Of a stretch of 27,871 bases of DNA, positions 27,783 through 27,871 are shown piece after piece. The stretch is taken from the NCBI GenBank assembly GCA_017633195.1, contig JAGBPV010000090.1:1-27871 (forward strand), written 5' to 3'. How positions within the stretch are numbered: the stretch's first letter is position 1; each line of letters begins with the position of its first letter. The notes beneath the pieces are model-generated. The model saw only the letters and a program-made list of their open reading frames with translations, was not told the DNA's origin and made no database searches. The DNA is from a bacterium (GTDB lineage Bacteria > Bacillota_I > Bacilli_A > Mycoplasmatales > Mycoplasmoidaceae). The position numbers and the translations under genes are program-made.

Positions 27783-27871
27783 TTATGATTGACTTTTATA
27801 TTGAACTGGTGTCATCCAGCTCAATTTTTTTTGAATCCGTACATTGTTGTAGTAATAAATATAATCTGCAA
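27783..27871 (-). CDS. IS3-family transposase, C-terminal fragment (runs off the right edge)
   Basis: Read on the minus strand the fragment ends ADYIYYYNNVRIQKKLSWMT then PVQYKSQS and TAA (27783-27785). 'YYNN.R.....W.TPVQYR' is the hallmark C-terminus of IS150-group IS3 transposases (rve integrase domain). Here Trp is TGG. Confidence 0.9.
   Translation of the reverse strand, partial: ADYIYYYNNVRIQKKLSWMTPVQYKSQS

Larger units (their letters stand above)
27739..27871 (-). mobile_element. IS3-family element, partial (transposase 3' end)
   Basis: The end TGGACATGAAATTTAGAC at 27739 is the partner-type terminal repeat of the element at the left edge of the window. The element is oriented as the left one (transposase on minus) and continues beyond the right edge. 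Confidence 0.8.

Noticed and set aside
1..27871. CRISPR arrays, tRNA genes, prophage, defence genes or an origin of replication.
   Set aside because: None seen: no spaced direct repeats, no tRNA cloverleaf other than the tmRNA ends, no DnaA-box cluster, no phage or restriction genes.

Overview
The window reads as chromosomal DNA of a mycoplasma (class Mollicutes). It is extremely A/T-rich, and almost every gene is broken in the standard code by in-frame TGA at positions where the protein family has tryptophan, so TGA means Trp (genetic code 4). Merging frames across TGA restores full-length conserved proteins. Loss of rpmD, long low-complexity tails on ribosomal proteins, a 77-nt SRP RNA and an IS1630-like element all fit the Mollicutes. 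My best guess is a relative of the penetrans/iowae (Malacoplasma) or pneumoniae group; this is inference.

Layout. 1-134: the transposase-start end of an IS3-family element (minus strand). 243-712: tmRNA (minus) with its terminator. 762-3690: dnaX, ybaB/ebfC, recR (plus). 3694-3770: SRP RNA (minus). 3825-9025: a tightly overlapped set prs, rnmV, rsmI, rarA, metG. 9030-9611: an unrecognised coiled-coil gene (minus). 9831-25535: the fused S10-spc-alpha cluster: rpsJ rplC rplD rplW rplB rpsS rplV rpsC rplP rpmC rpsQ rplN rplX rplE rpsZ rpsH rplF rplR rpsE rplO secY adk map infA rpmJ rpsM rpsK rpoA rplQ. 25570-26697: an apparently intact IS30-family element inserted in the rplQ terminator, with the stem-loop duplicated on both sides. 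About 26757-26995: a candidate structured small RNA whose hairpin loops are pyrimidine-rich, one of them matching the 3' tail of 16S rRNA. 27085-27618: a ferritin-like protein (minus) with an eroded ferroxidase centre. 27739-27871: the transposase-end portion of a second IS3-family copy, in the same orientation as the one at the left edge.

Most of the window serves the core information machinery: ribosome assembly and maturation (ribosomal proteins, RNase M5, RsmI), translation (metG, infA, tmRNA), protein export (SRP RNA, secY, map), transcription (rpoA), replication and repair (dnaX, recR, rarA) and nucleotide supply (prs, adk). The accessory part is the right-hand 2.3 kb plus both edges, where the mobile elements, the candidate small RNA and the ferritin-like gene lie. 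All coordinates and alignments were worked out by eye; no database search was run.
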